Source: Osmia lignaria lignaria (taxonomy: Eukaryota > Arthropoda > Insecta > Hymenoptera > Megachilidae). From it: 64,000 nt of DNA. The DNA is taken from contig NW_027478159.1 of the NCBI RefSeq assembly GCF_051020975.1, positions 17,624,501-17,688,500 of the forward strand. Reading direction: 5' to 3'. Both the position numbers and the translations under genes were made by a program. Each line of letters opens with the position of its first letter. Within the stretch, counting starts at the first letter, position 1. Positions 63,765-64,000 of this stretch are shown in pieces. The notes under the pieces are model-generated. The model saw nothing but the letters and a program-made list of their open reading frames with translations. It made no database searches and was not told the DNA's origin.

Positions 63765-64000
63765 GATCAGATTCGTAGTTCTCGAGATATATCGAGATAT
63801 TTAAAAGATCCGAAGCCGCACCAACATAATAGAGATACAGAAACACCGTGGCCCCTTTCTTCGAGATAACTCTGCACTATTGCGAGCTGCAAATGCCACT
63901 TCCAGCTTAGCTGTGCAGAAGAAGACCAACAAGAAGAAGAAATATCTCGAAATATGTCCGTCAGGCCCCTTCCCTTGAGATAAATCTGCAAATATCTCGG
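63765..64000. repeat. Partial monomer at right window edge
   Basis: These are the first 236 bp of a unit, ending inside ATATCTCGG, so the array continues to the right. The unit carries TTCTGATCAGATTCG at its start. This looks intermediate between the common form and the GACCAG form found at 21.9-32.3 kb. It also has private changes, for example AAGATCC for AAGTTCC. Confidence 0.95.

Larger units (their letters stand above)
1..64000. repeat. 322-bp tandem satellite array filling the whole window
   Basis: The same 322 bp unit repeats head to tail without interruption or inversion. GATCAG (or a one-base variant) recurs every 322 bp from position 28 to 63,765, giving 198 complete monomers. Thirteen small indels account for all departures from the period: -2 near 7,500 and 12,650; -1 near 17,970, 19,218, 22,156, 24,087, 33,910, 36,485, 36,974, 45,412 and 56,002; -8 near 27,303; +2 near 28,090. 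Their sum of -19 matches the observed span exactly. A typical unit is about 39% G+C (126 of 322). No unique sequence or mobile element breaks the array. The role is unknown; centromeric or pericentromeric heterochromatin is the usual setting for such arrays, which is inference. Confidence 0.99.

Noticed and set aside
28..63991. Repeated 74-84 codon minus-strand reading frames as possible genes
   Set aside because: They start with TTG, carry no recognisable domain, tolerate many amino-acid changes, and exist only because the 322-bp unit recurs. Serine/cysteine runs simply reflect the GAA/CAA tract.
1..64000. CRISPR array
   Set aside because: The units are contiguous 322-bp repeats without unique spacers, and no cas-like gene is present.
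1..64000. rDNA spacer subrepeats
   Set aside because: Some intergenic spacers contain units of about 300 bp, but nearly 200 copies with no rRNA gene or promoter in 64 kb makes a stand-alone satellite more likely.
1..64000. Transposable element or telomeric repeat
   Set aside because: No terminal inverted repeats, LTRs, reverse transcriptase or transposase similarity, target-site duplications or short telomeric arrays were seen. The phase of the 322-bp unit is never interrupted.

Overview
This 64 kb window is one uninterrupted tandem satellite array. The monomer is 322 bp and about 39% G+C. Taking the GATCAG motif as position 1, 198 complete monomers run head to tail from 28 to 63,764, with a 27 bp piece of a monomer at the left edge and a 236 bp piece at the right edge. 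The register can be followed through the whole window: 198 x 322 bp minus a net 19 bp, explained by 13 small indels, gives the observed span exactly. I found no protein-coding gene, tRNA, rRNA, CRISPR array, transposon insertion or other unique sequence.

Organism: an array this long and pure, with multi-monomer higher-order repeats (HORs), points to eukaryotic constitutive heterochromatin (centromeric, pericentromeric or B/sex-chromosome type). The monomer keeps about 11 CpG where about 12 are expected from base composition. That argues against a heavily CpG-methylated vertebrate or plant germline and fits an invertebrate such as an insect. I do not recognise the family by name, so the taxon is an inference.

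Layout: two linked monomer haplotypes alternate. Type A has GATCAGATGCG with an XhoI-like CTCGAG and a CTACTTTTTATG junction. Type B has GATCAGAAGCG with TTTCGAG and a CTACAATTTATG junction. Sub-variants in the middle and 3' parts are overlaid on these in many combinations. 1-6,104: A-rich monomers with partial copies 5 and 8 monomers apart. 6,105-16,486: a near-perfect tandem duplication of a 16-monomer, 5,150 bp block. 16,487-21,159: mixed, older relationships. 21,160-29,959: overlapping 4-, 6-, 7- and 11-monomer duplications with subtypes found mainly here. 29,526-33,466: a near-perfect 6-monomer, 1,932 bp tandem duplication. 33,467-37,254: precursors of the next block. 37,255-43,788: a 9-monomer HOR with a nested 3-monomer duplication. 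43,789-56,358: 4- and 11-monomer relationships and recombinant A/B monomers. 56,359-64,000: an 8-monomer HOR whose second copy lost one monomer, then a 2-monomer duplication.

Inside the monomer there is an older level of structure: a 27 bp direct repeat (24/27 identical, 114 bp apart) with weaker collinear similarity beyond it, nested dyad symmetry, a CGAGATAT octamer in both orientations, and a GAA/CAA triplet tract that never changes length. The window is best read as a record of repeated unequal crossover and gene conversion at several scales.
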